Of a stretch of 64,000 nt of DNA, positions 12,231-25,675 are shown one piece after another. A model generated the notes under the pieces. The model ran no database searches. It saw only the letters and a program-made list of their open reading frames with translations, and was not told the DNA's origin. Each line of letters opens with the position of its first letter. Position 1 is the stretch's first letter. The position numbers and the translations under genes were made by a program. The stretch is taken from assembly GCA_002751075.1 (NCBI GenBank), contig NAOQ01000119.1:85477-149476 (forward strand), written 5' to 3'. Source of the DNA: Ichthyophonus hoferi. Its lineage: Eukaryota; Opisthokonta; Ichthyosporea; Ichthyophonida; Ichthyophonidae.

Positions 12231-12751
12231 CAACCGAACATAACAGCCAAATCCATCCAATTAAACCCATTTTAATTAACTCTGTGTCAATCACAAGCAG
12301 TACAGCTCACCAGGTTCTTCTAGGTAATTGTCAAAAGTGGCACAGATAAATCTTTATGAAGTAACATTGATTGGAACAATTAAAAAGATCGAAACAGGTC
12401 TGGAAACCCGAGTAGATGTTATATGTCTGAACAATAAATAGGATTTTTTTTTATAAAGGCCAAGTATCTATCTCCAACAAATAATAAAAATAAGAAGAGC
12501 AAGGTAGAAAACTAGAAGCATCCGATAGCAAGCACTCCAGCCTTGCAGTTCAACTCTGATATGATATGTATGTGCTAAAGGTTCTAAAGTGACATTATCC
12601 AATAGAGGCTGAGTAAAGACCATATGTAGTCCAATATAAACCCCGAGTCCAATGGCAGGTTTTGAAAAAATTAACAGTGTCCATGTATTCGTACACACGC
12701 ATGCTATTAAAAGGTGAACTAATCATAGTATGCGCTGATGGTGTTAAAATC

Positions 12752-15700
12752 CTATTCACACGCAGGGGCTTCTCTCAGATCCGGAACTGCCGCCAAGTCT
12801 GTAGTTGCGATGAGGTAAATAACAGCGCAATGACAATTGTTCCCACCTATTCGTTAGTAATATTCTATAGAAACCCAATGCATAATAGGAATACTACTTC
12901 ATCAAAACACTCGTAAATATTCTTTCTTATTGTATTGGTATGTAATAGCTATATATGGCTCATGCTGTCTGTGGGTAAGATGTATGTTGTACTACTGGAT
13001 CACAAATAATATAACATACAACACATCAAAACTCTTTCCCATGACAGAGATACAATCCCAATCTATATTAAAATAACCAACCAAATAAATATATATAGCA
13101 CATACCACACCACATGCCATAATACTAAGCCTTTTGAATAACTAACTATACTACAAGATAGACCAATGGCCATCCTAACAACTCACTCTCCCATTATATT
13201 ATAATATCAACACGTACCAGCGCGACTGAAATTGAACAGGTCAGTTGGAATAGGTCGGCCGTTGGGCAGGGTCACAGTAGGGTCTCTTAGTTCCTCAAAG
13301 AAAGGCTCAGCACAGGCCTTCAAGGCACTAACACGTCTACCAGGTGTGTAGGTTAGGGTGGAGTCGATCAGACGGAGGGCATGCTTAGGGACATGTGCAT
13401 GGCTGAACACCTGTAAAGGAAGAAAGGAAGAAAGGAGAGGGAGAGGTAAATATTATTATATGTTATGTTAAAATGTATAATGCATATATATGTGTATATA
13501 AGAAAAACAGAAAGTGTGTAGGTATACATGACAAGATCAACCTAAAAAATATTACACAATATGTCAGCGAACACAGGTGTGTATCAGACTGTACTAGGTT
13601 AAATCCAGTAGAGTATTCACGACAGATAGATATATAGATATAAGAGGGAGCCCTACCTTGGCCCAGGGGTGAGCCTTGATCTGGGGGAACTTGAACTCGG
13701 TGTAGTTAGGATTCATAGAGAGAATCTCCTCCCTAGTGGGTGTGCCTAGGACCTGAATGTTGCTAAAGGGTTAGTCTATAGTAAGAGATATTAGATAATG
13801 GGTAATTGTGTACGCACAGCCATAAGAGGCAGGTAGATATGTATGTCATATGCATATATGATATGCATATATACATGTTTTTAAGCGAGTAAAATGATGG
13901 GTGCAAACAAATACCTTAATAATTTCAACCAATTGATCCACACCACTCTCTCCAGGGAACATAGGTTGACCAACCAGAAGCTCGGTCATAACGCATCCAG
14001 CTGACCACACATCTATAGTGAGGTATGATTAGTATTCAATCATTATAGGCCTGGCCTACTACGAGATAGTAAGGTATACATCACATACACCAGAGATAGT
14101 AAGGCTATAGGGCATGATAAGTACTGAAAACAAACCAATTATGTTTCAGCCCGTTATATCTCAACCAATTACATGCCAGCTTATTAATTAAACATTATGA
14201 TGTACAGTATTATTAACCTGGGTAGAGTGTATAGAGAAGTGGGAGGGGAAGGAGAGACAACAGATGTTATGATTAACTATAACTGTAGCTACAACTATAC
14301 TTATAGTCATACTCATAACAGTCGCAGAGTAGTAAACAGGCCAATGCCACCGGTTTTTAGTAGTGGATTAAACCATATTAAATATGTCAGTAATGATAGG
14401 TGGTATAAATCAAAAGCCCTACACACGGCCAGTGAGGTTAGAAGATATGTTTTAACTCACCAATGGCTGTAGTATAGTCGCTAGCACCAAAGATAAGTTC
14501 AGGGGCCCTATAGTAGCGAGAGCAGATATAACTGACATTTGGCTCACCCTTTACTAGGACCTTAGCACTGTGGAGAAGGAGAGGTAGATAGGGTTAGAGG
14601 AAGGGAGAGGAGGAGAGATAGGAGGATAGACGGAGGGCATAGTAATAATATGTTGTGGTTACACGTTGTATAAGGGACAATGAGAAGGCTGTTGGGGCAG
14701 CCAGAAAAAGTAGGTTTTAAGAAGATACGATTACTATGATATAGATTATGAATACATGTAAGCACATGCATACGTATTTATAGACATAACAAATATACCT
14801 ATATCTATACTTACACATACATACATACATGCACACATACAAAAAAGTATCTCAGATATTAGTTACCTTCCAAAATCACAAAGCTTAAGTACACCAGTGG
14901 CGGGGTCAACTAACAGATTCTGAGGCTTGATATCACGATGACAGATACCTAAACTATGAATGTAGGCTAAAGATTTCATGAGCTGGAAGGTGTACAGCTG
15001 TAGAGGTAAGGAACCAGATAGTGTTGGTAGGAGTAACCCCGTGATATACAGTATATCCAATAAATGCATTATACAATATATACACTGTATATAATACACT
15101 ATCCACCATTTTCCTACTTATTGCTTTATGTCATTGACACAAATTTTATCTTAAGGAATTAAATATAATGTTGATTTATCATTGGATAATATATAAAATT
15201 ATGGCCAGTGATTCGGGCCGGGTCGCGTTATGGTAATTATGCTTAATTTGTGAACACAGCACTAAAAAATATTATTATATTGACCTTGGGCAGTGGTAAT
15301 GGCATATACCAAAGACACCTTACCTTATAATAAAATATAGGTTACCTTCTATTATATGGTGTACAGGGATAAGAGAGAGATCATTTTCACATTGAATGCT
15401 CAGATTATATCTATAAATCATTGCCAAGCAAAGGCAATATAGATGTATGACATTAGAATATAATATAACTTTATATGTATATCTTTTGAACCTTACTTTT
15501 AAATGAAAGACTTAAGCAGATAATTACAGCATTTTAGTTTAAAATCCATGATTGAATATGTATACACGTGCATGTCTTTTGTCTTTTGCAATGTAATTAC
15601 ATTTGGTATAACCCCGTACCAGCACTTACTAATTCTCCCTTGACTCATTGCGATCTACAGTGTCCTGGGATAATAGAATTTACTAGCGTGTAATGTTAAT

Positions 15701-18700
15701 CTATTTTATTAGGAAAATATTTCACTTGATCAAGTTAAAATATTAATGTCTTCAAATGTATGATATGATTGGCCACCTTGTTGATGATCCTAAAAATAGA
15801 CTGAGTTTAATCATAAATATATAAACTAATTGGTAGAATGTATATTGATCCACTAAAATATAAAAATGCCCTAGTGTAATAAGCCATCATATAAGCATAC
15901 ATACATACCTTGACATAAATCATAGGCATATACTGTTTCAGTTTGGTATAATGACGAGTCACGCGGTAAACATTCTCAGGCACAAACTCCAAGACAAGGT
16001 GTAGGTAAACCTCATCCTTCTGCATTATAATATATACCGTGAGCATGGATATAACAACATGCAGACAAGATAATAACGCCATATATCAAAGGTCGTCCAT
16101 ATGCATGTGTATAAATACAGTTATATGGACCTCGTTTATATAAGGAAATATAATAAAAAGACTATAACAATGTACAGTTAGAATATACAGACCATTGGTG
16201 AACAATTGTTAATAAAAAAAAGTTGCTTCCAATCAGTGTGGCAGTTTAATTTTAATTAATAAACAGGATAGGTAGGCCTGATATAGTGGTAACCTCAAAG
16301 CTTAAATAGTGATGTGATGTGTACAATATTACCTATACACATAGTTAATGATGTCATAATATATATATATTCTAGCTATGTTCCTAAATTACATACAAAA
16401 AGATGTCTATAAAAATAGTTTTACTTGAATAATACATTTAAAACAATATGACACAATAGATATAACAACTGGTTCAATAATAGGCACTTAAAAATATAAA
16501 TATATAAGAAAAGAAAGACAAAGAATATAATATAATAAAAACACACACACACATACCTTATCACCACTGGAGTAGAAGAAATATTGCATTTCCACTACGT
16601 TTGCGTGATTCAGCTGTCTCATAATCTGAAGCTCGCGGCTCTGTGTAGTAATGAAGGGCATAAACACTTACACATATATAGCATGTATATACTGATATGA
16701 TATGATATATATATATATTGTTTGCTATATATGGTAAACCTCGATCCTAATAGAGTAATGGATTGGTTAAAGTTTGATATATTATATGCTCTAGTAAAAT
16801 ATACAATTGAACAAAAATACGGGTAAGATATGAGGTTACATAATGGTGTGTAGAAATACTAATATGTGTGCGTGTTAAGGACCTTGACAGGTTATGTCTC
16901 TTGTATCAATATAAATAAACATAGCTATGTGTGTATGCATATATGTATGCGTATTGATATATGTGTGATGGTATATAAGTATGTTTGCATATGCACAAAT
17001 AATGTGATCTACACTTTTTTATAAAACCACATAATGTACATTGTATGATGTATATATTCGGGTACGTACATGTTTATATGTTATACTGTATCATATCTAG
17101 ATGGACTAATCATAAAAAAATGTGTGAGTTTATTGGAGAAAGAAGGAAAGAGAGAAAAAAAAACAGAAAAACAGAAAACGAGAGAGCAGTAAGGTTACCT
17201 TAAATCGCTTGTCCTGTAAGACCTTTTTAATGGCAACCAGCTCGTTGTTCTCGACCAATCGTGCCTGTAATTATGATAAGCATTATTAGGTTGCCAAGAT
17301 GTATGGGTGTGGATATATATATAAGCAGTAAGATATTTGTATATGCTGCTCAAGTTCAAGGCCAATTAGCGAGTTCATAACAGTGATCAGATAACATCCG
17401 GAGTATCATTTACATAATGGTAGTTTATATTACAATCCCTATTCTACTGCAGTCATTAATGTGTTGTATAGCCAAGGTGATTAAAATGAGATGAAAACAG
17501 TAAAACTTATTGCTATCACAACACAACAAATAATATTTTTCTATACATACGTATAGTACAAAAAGCCCAGTGTATATTAAACATAAAGAATAGAAAGAAG
17601 AGAAAGAAAAAGAGAAAGGGTAAAGGGAGGTAGAGCGCACACCTGAAACACGACGCCAAACGAACCATTACCAATAACCTTGGTGTCTGAATAGCACACC
17701 TCCTGGCTTTCTCCTCTAGGATTGGTTGCTACTACGGTTGCCACATTACTGTCATCACGATCGTCTGTCATTGCCCTTGTTAGTGCCAATGGGGGAAAAG
17801 ACATCCATATCTATGTAATATATATATGCATATACAGACACTTCTTCACTCTATTGGTATGCATTTAAGAATGTAAACTTAACTTATAACCATATATGCA
17901 GTACAATACAGTATATTACAGCACTATACATGTATATATACATATAAGCGAAGGTACAATTATACACCCAGGGCAAAGCAGTCATCTACGTCTATAAATA
18001 CATACACATATACATACAAGCATGTTGATATATATCAGTGACCAGAACTATATATATATATACATGTACTAGTACTTACTAATACGCATGCCACTAGGAA
18101 TGTCTGTCCCAAGACAGGCGTCGGTAACAACTGACGTGGTACGCCGCCTTTCATTTTGGTCTAGAAAAGTACGCTGCAGTTTAGGGGATACTATAAATTA
18201 GATAGACTGCATATATATATGCCCAGAAATCATATAAAGATAGGATGAGGCTAGGGGCACTACATTGAAGGAAGACAATGACTATGAGTATGATAAGCTG
18301 CCATATAAGGACAGGGTGACAAAAGATATAATGTTTAGTCGTGCCATAGAATGAGATGGGGTGGGGCCAGTGTTTAATGTCTAGATAGACAGCTAGAGCA
18401 GTAATAACTTTTACATCTCTGTCGGTACTGGCTATTGGCCGAATATAGTATCCTCTCATCTATTGTTCGTTGAGGAAGATGATAATTACATTTCAATAGT
18501 AGTACTGAATTATAATACTGGCAAGATATTTTCAGTCCAATAAAAATCATGCAGTGATATTCATAGACAACCAATCATAAATCATAAACTCTGACTGTGT
18601 AGAGATGGAAGTAGAGGGTAGGTCTAATGATGTATTAATGGTCCAAATCCACACTAGGCCATGGTTACCGCCAATCAGGTCTTGCGTTAACACTTTTCCA

Positions 18701-19299
18701 TGTCTATACAAGGTATAGTTTTTCCTCTTATTGGTCATTAACTAACAACTTATCGGTTATTGGCTTGAGCAACAGACCTGATGTAACAATGATATGCTAT
18801 AGAATAAAAACATGTAGCAAAGGTGGGAGATATGTAAAACACAAAGCATAAATGAACCAAAAAAAATCAAGGGGTAAAAGAAAATGCATACAATAGTATA
18901 TATAAACAGTATAAAAAAACAAAGGAATTGTATGTGGTGAGATAACGAAAGAAAGAGAAAAAAGTGGGGAAATATACAAGACAGGTACTAAAGCGAAAAA
19001 TAATAATAAGAGAAGACTGATATAAGCGTAATAATCAGGAGAATGGAGAGAAAAGGAAAGTAAATATGAAGTAAGTATATATAAAAAGGGCAAAAGAGGG
19101 AAAGAGGGAGCATAAATATATATAGAAAACCCTCACAGGACGAGCTAAAGGCAAAAAAGTAAGAGATAATTAGTGCAAAAGAAAGAAAGAAATTAATTAT
19201 ATAGAGTTGTTTCGAAACAAATAAACAAAAAAAGAACAAATATAAATATTAAAACATGAAAAGTGAATAGAATAGAATGACATTGCTTACGTCACCCAT
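12752..19299 (-). CDS. GSK3: Glycogen synthase kinase 3 (GSK3)
   Basis: Exons: 19291-19299, 18080-18173, 17643-17764, 17199-17264, 16557-16640, 15909-16019, 14867-14997, 14461-14567, 13915-14012, 13657-13752, 13218-13410 and 12752-12798, giving 385 residues in unbroken phase. A Ser/Thr kinase of Wnt, insulin and glycogen signalling. Visible: Gly loop GNGSFG, Lys88 in [13 protein letters not shown] with Asp184, DFG (203-205), and activation-loop Tyr219 in [13 protein letters not shown], equivalent to human Tyr216. The N-terminus carries RRRTTS (12-17), matching the animal RPRTTS inhibitory site. The C-terminus is short: after DLFNFSRA only about 15 residues remain, and the last exon aligns with the ELSSNPPL region. 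The first exon encodes only MGD. Exon 3 uses an acceptor with a CTAAC branch-like motif. Identity is certain; exons 1 and 12 are the least certain. Confidence 0.95.
18132..18149 (-). other. Predicted inhibitory phosphosite RRRTTS of GSK3
   Basis: Codons for residues 12-17. The sequence fits the RxRxxS consensus of AKT/AGC kinases and lines up with Ser9 of human GSK3B. When phosphorylated, this segment acts as a pseudosubstrate in animals; here the function is inferred. Confidence 0.6.
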
Positions 19300-22200
19300 A
19301 GTGTTGCAGTCTAGTCTTGTTTGTCCAACTTTTCTATTTTATGACACGCGTGGCCCGATGAAATATTATACAAAAATGATTGATGTCACTCCTTGTTATC
19401 TTAATCTGCCAAACAGAAAAAATTAACATATGGTCCAACGTATACATATATAGCCGTATAAGCTGGTAGAAAAAGTCACTCTTGCAAAAGAGAATAGACC
19501 ATCTGGAAATTTACTATAATTCTCCTTTTATTTTTCGTTCGTATTTTCAAATTCCTTATAAAATGACACTGTTAGGCATGGAAGCAAGTTCGAAAAAAGA
19601 ATATCAATTGAATAAGGCAAAACATAAACCCCTAAGATGATAATGTTGTGAATAATTGGGTAAACCAAGAAAAAGTAATACGACTGGTAATAATGGTCAA
19701 GCATAAATACCCACACCAACGCGCTTGCTTTTTTTACTGGTTTTTAATAGTGCCTTTGTGAAGAGAAGACTCAACAAACTCATGAAAAACAGTTGCTTAA
19801 AAAAAATTAAGAACAGAGAATGGGTTATTTGGTTTCTAACCTATTTTTCGCTCTCCAAAGTTTGCCGCAGTGACCTCTTAAGCAACTAAGTCTTAAAATA
19901 AATAAAGATTTTAACTAAAGTGGTATTAAGATAATTATATATAAGAGTAGAGGTAGTCAAAACAAATATATATTTGTTAAAGCAAAAAAAATTCCTAATA
20001 TATATATATTTTCTCGCTGTCTGGGTAAATAGGTAAAGCGGCTTAAATGCTATCGACCCTCCTCTTATTAAAACTTATAGTTAATTACTATTGGTTGTAT
20101 TTTTACCAGTGCGTACTGGATGTCATTTATTATTGGCTGAGACTAATTTTCAATTCCAAGCCCCATGCGCAGCAAACGATGTTCCGTTATATTTTAAAGA
20201 TAGTAAATGATAAGGGGTAATTATTAACTGCTGTGCTTTTAAAAGGTTTTACTTTATAGGCTACGCTTTTTGCAAAAAATGTGGACACATGGCACTAATG
20301 TTTAACTAAAAATATAATGTACAATAAAAAATAAAAATTGGGAACATTTAAGATGAAAATAAAGGTGTTTACAGTCCCTTATACAATATTGATTAGAATA
20401 CTACCTAGCTTTTTATTAATTTTTACTAAAAACCTTACAAACACGCTGATATTGTATGAGGATTATTTATCATAAGGGTGTAGATTAGTTGTCTCTGAGC
20501 TTTAAAGAGAGGAATACAATTACACTGCTTTTGCAATGTATGTATGTATGTATGTATGTATGTATCGTGATATCATACGTTGTACATAAGTGTTTGCTAC
20601 CTACTGTACGCTCAATGATTTTCGACCTCACATGAGAAGTAAATAATAGGTTATTGTCAAGGTGTTAATATATATGTTGTAATCCAATTGGCTAAAAGAT
20701 GTGATGAGTATGAAAATGAATCACAGGGTTACTTTATAGTACATATATTGGCTACAGGTCACGCATACAAATTACGCATGTCTATATATAGAGTACAAGG
20801 TATATATGTTGTAGATGATTGGTGTCCTAGACCTTAAACAACTTAGGCTGAAAAATGTCGCCTGCATATTATTGGTCTCCAATCCACCTCTGGACCACTT
20901 TTGATATATTGCTTGAAGCGAGTCGAAATGGAATCTTGTTAAAGGTACCTAAAGTGTAATTTGCTAACTTATTGCCAAAACTCGATTCCAAGCCACCAGA
21001 AACTGATTTCCTTTTTTTCAAAAAAAAACAAGCATGGACCACATTGATTGCTCCCTATTGTCTAGCAAGACCTACATCTTGCAAAACTGATTAATTAATT
21101 ACAAAGCCTATACATACCCATATCTCTGACTGTTATTTTGGGATTATATATAATGAACTTTTAAATTTAAAGCATCGACAATGTTCCGTGTACTTAATAT
21201 AGACTAAAGCAATAAGAATATATACATATATGGTTATAATTAGAGTAAAGAAAATATGATTCAAATTTAACGCCGGATTATATGAGCTAATAATTTAAGT
21301 AAGACTGTCAGCGCGAATCAAATTATATTTTGTTAATACAGGTTGATTATGACCCCTGGATTACGCAAAAAAAAAAGTTTGGTACTGGTAAGGAAATAAG
21401 AATGGCATCTGTCTACCGTTTATGAAATACTCTTGATGCTACTCTGACTTGTACTTTACTCCATTATGACAATTGTAGCTTAGCCAAAAAATAATATATT
21501 GGCATACTTTATGCGACCTCACTCTTATCCGGTCAGTGTATCCCATTGCCTCTTTTTTCATGCGTCTGTTTCTGAGTGACTTCCATATTCGGCTCCATAT
21601 AGCAGTCAATCTGCAGCCTCCATTTAGCTCACTTTATTGTAGACAATATCGTGAATAAATTGCTTACAGGCCAACTTTGGCAGTCTAGCATGATCTTATC
21701 TAAAAGCGTTTTTAATTGGCATTTAGATATTTTTTAGATATTCGGTAAAGGTGTTTCCAGCCGTATAACAAGGTAGTATTTGGTAAACAAGTGGTGTTTA
21801 AAGTTACGGTTGTTACTGAAATATACAAGTTCACTACACTAATAAGGCTTGCTGAGGGTATTCGAGTCTTAACTAAGAGTTAAAAAAACAATAGACTGGA
21901 ATTTGACTCAACAAGTAAGTCTTGTACCACTGTAACACCGTATAATAAAATTAATTAAGCACTCTAGTTCCACAATATATAATTCCGTTCTGTATATCAA
22001 GCAATAAGTATACCAGTCATAGACCAACCACATTCAGGCATATTAAAGTCCATAATTGACAAGTCATTATGTGTGATGTGATTTTGTTCGGAAATTAAAA
22101 TATGCATGTATAACCTATTTTGGCTATGAGCAAGCTTGTGATTAGTGACGCCAGTACTAGGTGAACTGCAATATCATAAAGGTTACAGGTTAAGCTTGAC

Positions 22201-24387
22201 TTTTGGAGATTATTAAACATAATACAAATAATATAAATACCTTAAGATTCTCTAACTATTTAAATATAATGCATTATTAATTATGCTAATGAATCATTGA
22301 GGAAGAAAGATGCTATTTGACTGAAAATAATATTCAATCGTACTACTTTGAGTAGCAGCATATCCCATCTGGACAGAGCACCAAATATATTAGACACGAG
22401 GTCTACATTTTGCTGCTTTAGAAGAAGAAAAAAAACTACGAATACTCAAAACTCCACTCAGCAGCATTTAAACTGAAACATACTATGTATATCACCTCTT
22501 AAATACAAACTTGGTATAGTACGCCCAAAAATTATAAAAAATAAATATTTTGTGATAATTTATAATTTGTATTTTTAAGTAAAATAGTATACAAAAAATA
22601 AAACCTTGTTTACTGACAATAAGAGATATATATGGTGGGAATTTTAAAATTGGATGTAGACACAAGGACTTTCAAAAATGCAATGTATGTTCATGCAAAG
22701 ACGATGATAAGAACCGAAATACTTGGTGCATTCTTAAAAATTTACAGTTTAAATGATAGAAATTGAATAAGGAATCAAATCATTATTTTTGACGGACTAT
22801 ATCTTCATAAAAAAGCAATATGCCACCCTGTTTTTTATATAGTAGAGATAGTAATAGATATGATATAAGAGGAAATGTACATCAAAAATAACTTAAGATA
22901 ATAAGCCACTGGCAGGATCAAAAAAAAAAAACTGATGGTATCTTTCTCCAACATAAACCAAAATAATACTGATAAAAATACATGCGGCGTATATTATTAT
23001 ATGGTGTCCACTAAATTGAACAATTTGGTTTTATGAGGCGAGGTGAGCATCAAAGTATATATGAAACAATATAAAAACTGCTCATGTGAACCTGTGTGTG
23101 ACAAGTACACATAAGTGACTCAAAAAAATGTGATTTGGAGCAAGTGAAATGAAGTTGAATAGTCAAGCCATCCAACCTGGCTACAGTTCTCATTATAGAC
23201 ATATAGCTACATCTATTAGATATAAGCTTTTAATTTATCAATTTAAAATGCGATATTATGACATTAAGCCCACTTGTCAACGCTGTGATATTTTAAAATT
23301 TTGAGCTACAAACACGGTATTAGTCTATACATCTATACTACTCTTGTTTTCCAGGTATTAAGAAGAATTTTATAATGCTGCTCTTATTTTCTGCTTAGAC
23401 ATGATTACTGATGCGTGTTGACTAATAGTAATGATTGCTTAACCAAGAACTACAGGTGTTCAGTGCAATATCATAATGGGTATGTTATTGTTGTTATGTG
23501 ATTTTCATCGTTCTAATGGAGACGCTATGTCGTAATTTAAATTATCTTGTTAGTTTAATTAATTTATGAAATTAAATATCAAGTCACCAATATGTTGCTT
23601 AAGGTTTCATCAATATTTTTTATTACATGACATCATATACCTAATAGTTTATTTTAACATGGATATTGAATTATGGTAAAATTTCACTATGAAAGTCTGT
23701 ATGAAATTATTTTTATTTTGGTAATATAGTTATTAAATATTAGCACAAAATTTGTTATCAATTATTTTATTATTACTATATACACATTACACATATATGA
23801 ATTGAGTTATACTGTAATGATTCTAATTATAGATGGTTTTAATGAGTAAAAGATAATACTCTGAGAAAGCTGGGCGAGGAGCCAATATTTTATTTACAAC
23901 AGATGTTTATCAATTTGACTATATCAACGTCACACACCAAGCTTTTATATTACGCACTCAGTATAGTACGGCCCTAAAACAAAAACAGATTTTAATAGTC
24001 TGTCGTTTTTTTTTCCCTTTGAGGATCCAGCCATCAGATTATCTGGGATTTTTTGCTACTACGAATTAATCTTTTTGTTTGGTTGCAGAGCTCTAGTCTA
24101 ATAATCAATATGATAAAATAAGAATATTAATCAAAATAGGTATAAATGGAAACGCGACAATAAAGCCACTAATAATAGCAATAGGCACTGTCCTACTAAA
24201 ATACATGATCTTGTGTAATACCAACAATAACAATAATCTGCTCAAGACCTTGTATGTTATATAATACACTAGATACATAAAATAATTATATGACCTACGC
24301 CAAGGCAATATAGTGTAATATAATACTAAAAACAGCCATTATCACAATCGTGATATTAATATTTAAGTTTACTAATAGTCCTTATCT
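19300..24387. other. Long gene-free region upstream of GSK3
   Basis: About 5 kb with no frame showing coding character on either strand and no recognisable transposon or RNA gene. The first few hundred bases should hold the GSK3 promoter. A (TATG)n run is at 20538-20566. The remainder is A+T-rich with scattered poly(A)/poly(T). Confidence 0.6.
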
Positions 24388-24698
24388 GAAAAAAAAAAAA
24401 AAAAAAAAAAAAANNNNNNNNNNNNNNNNNNNNNNNNNNNNNNNNNNNNNNNNNNNNNNNNNNNNNNNNNNNNNNNNNNNNNNNNNNNNNNNNNNNNNNN
24501 NNNNNNNNNNNNNNNNNNNNNNNNNNNNNNNNNNNNNNNNNNNNNNNNNNNNNNNNNNNNNNNNNNNNNNNNNNNNNNNNNNNNNNNNNNNNNNNNNNNN
24601 NNNNNNNNNNNNNNNNNNNNNNNNNNNNNNNNNNNNNNNNNNNNNNNNNNNNNNNNNNNNNNNNNNNNNNNNNTCTGAAAAAAAAAAAAAAAAAAAAA
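24388..24698. other. Assembly gap (260 N) inside poly(A)
   Basis: Ns occupy 24414-24673. Both edges read TCTG followed by a long A run, so the two sides are copies of the same short sequence. The gap is probably a collapsed or duplicated homopolymer join. Open frames drawn through it are meaningless. Confidence 0.95.
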
Positions 24699-25618
24699 AG
24701 CTTAATGTACATAGTGTGGTAGAGTTTTCACAAACTTCTCCAAAAAATAATGCTGTAGTTTAACATGACATTTACAGTCTACCTCAGTACTAATAATAAA
24801 TCATGATTTATTATTGTAGTTTACGTACAAATTTATCTCTTCTCGTATGTCGGAATAAATATCTCCTGGAGAGTACGTAGAAACACAATCATAATGGTCG
24901 CCTTATATATCTATATATAGGCGGGTGTGTATTATCTACATTTATACTTAATAAGAATTGTTTTTAAGTCTAATTGTTTTAGATAACTACACTCATATAT
25001 AGCAGTTGGAAGTAAAAGATGCAGTGTTGTGATAGGATTTTTAAATATTATGCCTGTCACTCTTGATATATTAGGGACATCCAGATCATTATGTAAATTT
25101 CTGCCTGTTACTTAATATGGATTTACCAGGTTTATATATATATATATATGTAAAATTAGAGGTACGCTTTTATTTTTTTCATTCTGCTTTATAATCTATA
25201 AATCTATAATAAATACTGTACGTGAGATGCATTATTTTATTACATATAGTAGAGCAACCAAAGGGTAGGTATGTAGCAAGGCTTTGTTGAGTGTACAACA
25301 ATGTTAGTTGTTGAAACCTATCCCGCAATCCTACAAGTAAAGTTAGGATGGGAATTGATTCTGGGGCGTGCACATTTTTTTTAAAAAAATAACGTGCGAT
25401 AACGAGGAGAAAATATAAAGATTAACTCCAATATATCACAATTGCCTTAAAGATCACTGATTCTCAAGGTCCTAGTCCAATTAGGTGGCATTCTCCTATT
25501 TAAATAAACTAATCTGGCAACCAAATCTATGGCACATACATAACATCACATTAGACATAATAATATTAAAAATAACTTAGGCGACTAAAAAAAAAAAAAC
25601 TCAATATTTCAAGTATCA
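24699..25618. other. Intergenic region downstream of the M3 peptidase gene
   Basis: No gene recognised. It contains a short (TA)n run near 25135-25150 and A+T-rich sequence. Confidence 0.5.
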
Positions 25619-25624
25619 TTTATT
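25619..25624 (-). promoter_or_regulatory. Candidate poly(A) signal of the M3 peptidase gene
   Basis: AATAAA on the minus strand about 50 bases beyond the stop codon, at a usual distance for a 3' end signal. Confidence 0.4.
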
Positions 25625-25675
25625 TACATGCCAATAGTAGTTGTGTAGAAGTGTCTACTATCTAATTATCTATAC

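Noticed and set aside
12468-12698. Hydrophobic frame downstream of the GSK3 stop (minus strand)
   Set aside because: No family similarity, and it lies in the expected 3' UTR; membrane-like runs are common in translated A+T-rich DNA.
18797-19239. Phe/Leu/Tyr-rich minus-strand frames in GSK3 intron 1
   Set aside because: They come from purine-rich DNA read as poly-pyrimidine codons, inside a well-defined intron.
24350-24763. Open frames across the N gap at 24.4 kb
   Set aside because: They consist of Ns and poly-Lys/poly-Phe from homopolymers.
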